From positions 1 through 5,261 of the forward strand of contig JAFGJU010000165.1 in assembly GCA_016928935.1 (NCBI GenBank): 5,261 nt of DNA, given 5' to 3'. The notes beneath the pieces were generated by a model. The model was not told the DNA's origin and did not search any database. It saw nothing but the letters and a program-made list of their open reading frames with translations. This document shows, in pieces, positions 4,667 through 5,261 of the stretch. Source of the DNA: Candidatus Eiseniibacteriota bacterium (GTDB lineage Bacteria > Eisenbacteria > RBG-16-71-46 > JAFGJU01). Position 1 is the stretch's first letter. Every line of letters starts with the position of its first letter. The position numbers and the translations under genes are program-made.

Positions 4667-5261
4667 ATGGGCACCTTCCTTCTGATACTGAAAGAGGCGA
4701 GGCCGCATCAGTGGGTCAAGAATCTCATCGTGTTCGCGGCGCTCCTCTTTTCGCAGAACCTCGGTCAGGGTCACCTGCTCGCGAGGTCCCTCCTCGCGTT
4801 TGTGGTCTTCTGTCTTCTTTCGGGCGGGGTCTACCTCTTCAACGACATAGTGGACCTGGAGTCGGACAAGCTCCACCCGGCCAAGCGTAAGCGGCCCCTG
4901 GCGAGAGGGGATCTGAGCGTGCCGGCGGCAAGCGCCGGGTCCGGGGTCTTCATAGCAGCGGGCATGCTGGCGTCGTTGGCGCTGGGGCCCTCCTTCGCGG
5001 GCGTATCGGCGGTCTATCTCATCCTGAGCGTGCTGTATTCGCTTTACCTCAAGCGCATTCTCATCCTGGACGTCCTGACCATCTCCGTGGGCTTCGTGCT
5101 GAGGGCGATCGCCGGGGTGGAGGCGCTTCGGCAGCCGGTGCCGCGCATCGAGCTCTCACCGTGGCTCCTCGTGTGCACGCTTTTTCTGGCCATGTTCCTC
5201 GGGTTTGGAAAGCGCAGGCATGAAATCGCCCTGCTCGACTCCAGGGCGAACGGACACCGCA
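4667..5261 (+). CDS. UbiA-family prenyltransferase, decaprenyl-phosphate phosphoribosyltransferase-like (3' end outside window)
   Basis: The first 198 residues are present; the family is usually about 290-300 long, so roughly a third is missing. Best match by motif is the branch that moves 5-phosphoribose from PRPP to polyprenyl phosphate (Rv3806c/UbiA of mycobacteria, EC 2.4.2.45), an integral membrane enzyme. Evidence: RPHQWVKNLIVFAALLFS (12-29), the Mg-binding NDIVDLESD (59-67) followed by KLHPAKRKRPLARG (68-81), YSLYLKRILILDVL (124-137) with the second conserved Asp135, SVGFVLRAIAG (140-150) and FGKRRHE (180-186). Several helices are obvious, at ~18-30, 41-58, 92-107, 111-128, 135-150 and 165-180. 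The HPAKRKRPLA segment is typical of this branch rather than of the ubiquinone or heme enzymes. ATG-4667 is preceded by a G-run partly within a hairpin. In mycobacteria the product leads to decaprenyl-phosphate arabinose; here the acceptor lipid and final sugar are unknown. Confidence 0.88.
   Translation, partial: MGTFLLILKEARPHQWVKNLIVFAALLFSQNLGQGHLLARSLLAFVVFCLLSGGVYLFNDIVDLESDKLHPAKRKRPLARGDLSVPAASAGSGVFIAAGMLASLALGPSFAGVSAVYLILSVLYSLYLKRILILDVLTISVGFVLRAIAGVEALRQPVPRIELSPWLLVCTLFLAMFLGFGKRRHEIALLDSRANGHR

Noticed and set aside
4544..4876. A 110-codon open frame on the - strand over the end of the membrane protein gene and the start of the UbiA-family gene
   Set aside because: It covers two supported + strand genes and the gap between them, and its protein has low-complexity charged and Pro/Ser-rich content with no motif.

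Overview
The window looks like a stretch of bacterial chromosome. All seven genes lie on the + strand and the DNA is GC-rich (I estimate 60-65% by eye). Arg AGG/AGA and Ile ATA codons are nevertheless frequent. Four of the six visible starts appear to be non-ATG (TTG, GTG, GTG and TTG). The alanyl-tRNA synthetase end carries bacterial-type editing and DHHA1 motifs. Next to it is a group II geranylgeranylglyceryl phosphate synthase (GGGPS), an enzyme of archaeal-type ether lipids that is also known from Bacteroidetes and other members of the FCB superphylum. With the phosphoheptose isomerase and the deoxysugar genes, this suggests an uncultured FCB-type bacterium rather than an archaeon. That assignment is inference and cannot be proved from 5 kb.

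Layout: (1) 2-667, the C-terminal part of alaS, cut by the window edge. (2) 752-1516, group II GGGPS, probably starting at TTG behind an AGAGGA ribosome binding site. (3) 1587-2660, long-form rmlA, a glucose-1-phosphate thymidylyltransferase with a left-handed beta-helix tail. (4) A 153-base GC-rich gap with no gene. (5) 2814-3668, rmlD, dTDP-4-dehydrorhamnose reductase. (6) 3665-4255, gmhA, starting at a TTG that overlaps the rmlD stop. (7) 4252-4623, a four-helix SMR/EamA-like small membrane protein, overlapping gmhA by ATGA. (8) 4667-5261, the N-terminal part of a UbiA-family polyprenyl-phosphate phosphoribosyltransferase, running off the window.

How the genes fit together: the right two thirds is an envelope-glycan operon. 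RmlA and RmlD perform the first and last steps of dTDP-L-rhamnose synthesis; rmlB and rmlC are not in the window. GmhA performs the first step of nucleotide-activated heptose synthesis. The small membrane protein and the UbiA-family transferase suggest a lipid-linked sugar branch: the transferase would make a polyprenyl-phosphate pentose, and the small protein could flip a lipid-linked sugar. The overlaps between rmlD, gmhA and the small membrane protein gene indicate translational coupling. The GGGPS gene upstream may belong to the same transcript and would supply unusual membrane lipids.

I found no tRNA, rRNA, CRISPR array, insertion sequence or attachment site. Nothing seen is a clearly new system. 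The points most worth checking are the GGGPS gene in a bacterial setting, the membrane-protein/UbiA pair, the ambiguous rmlA start and a hairpin that would mask the ribosome binding site of the last gene.
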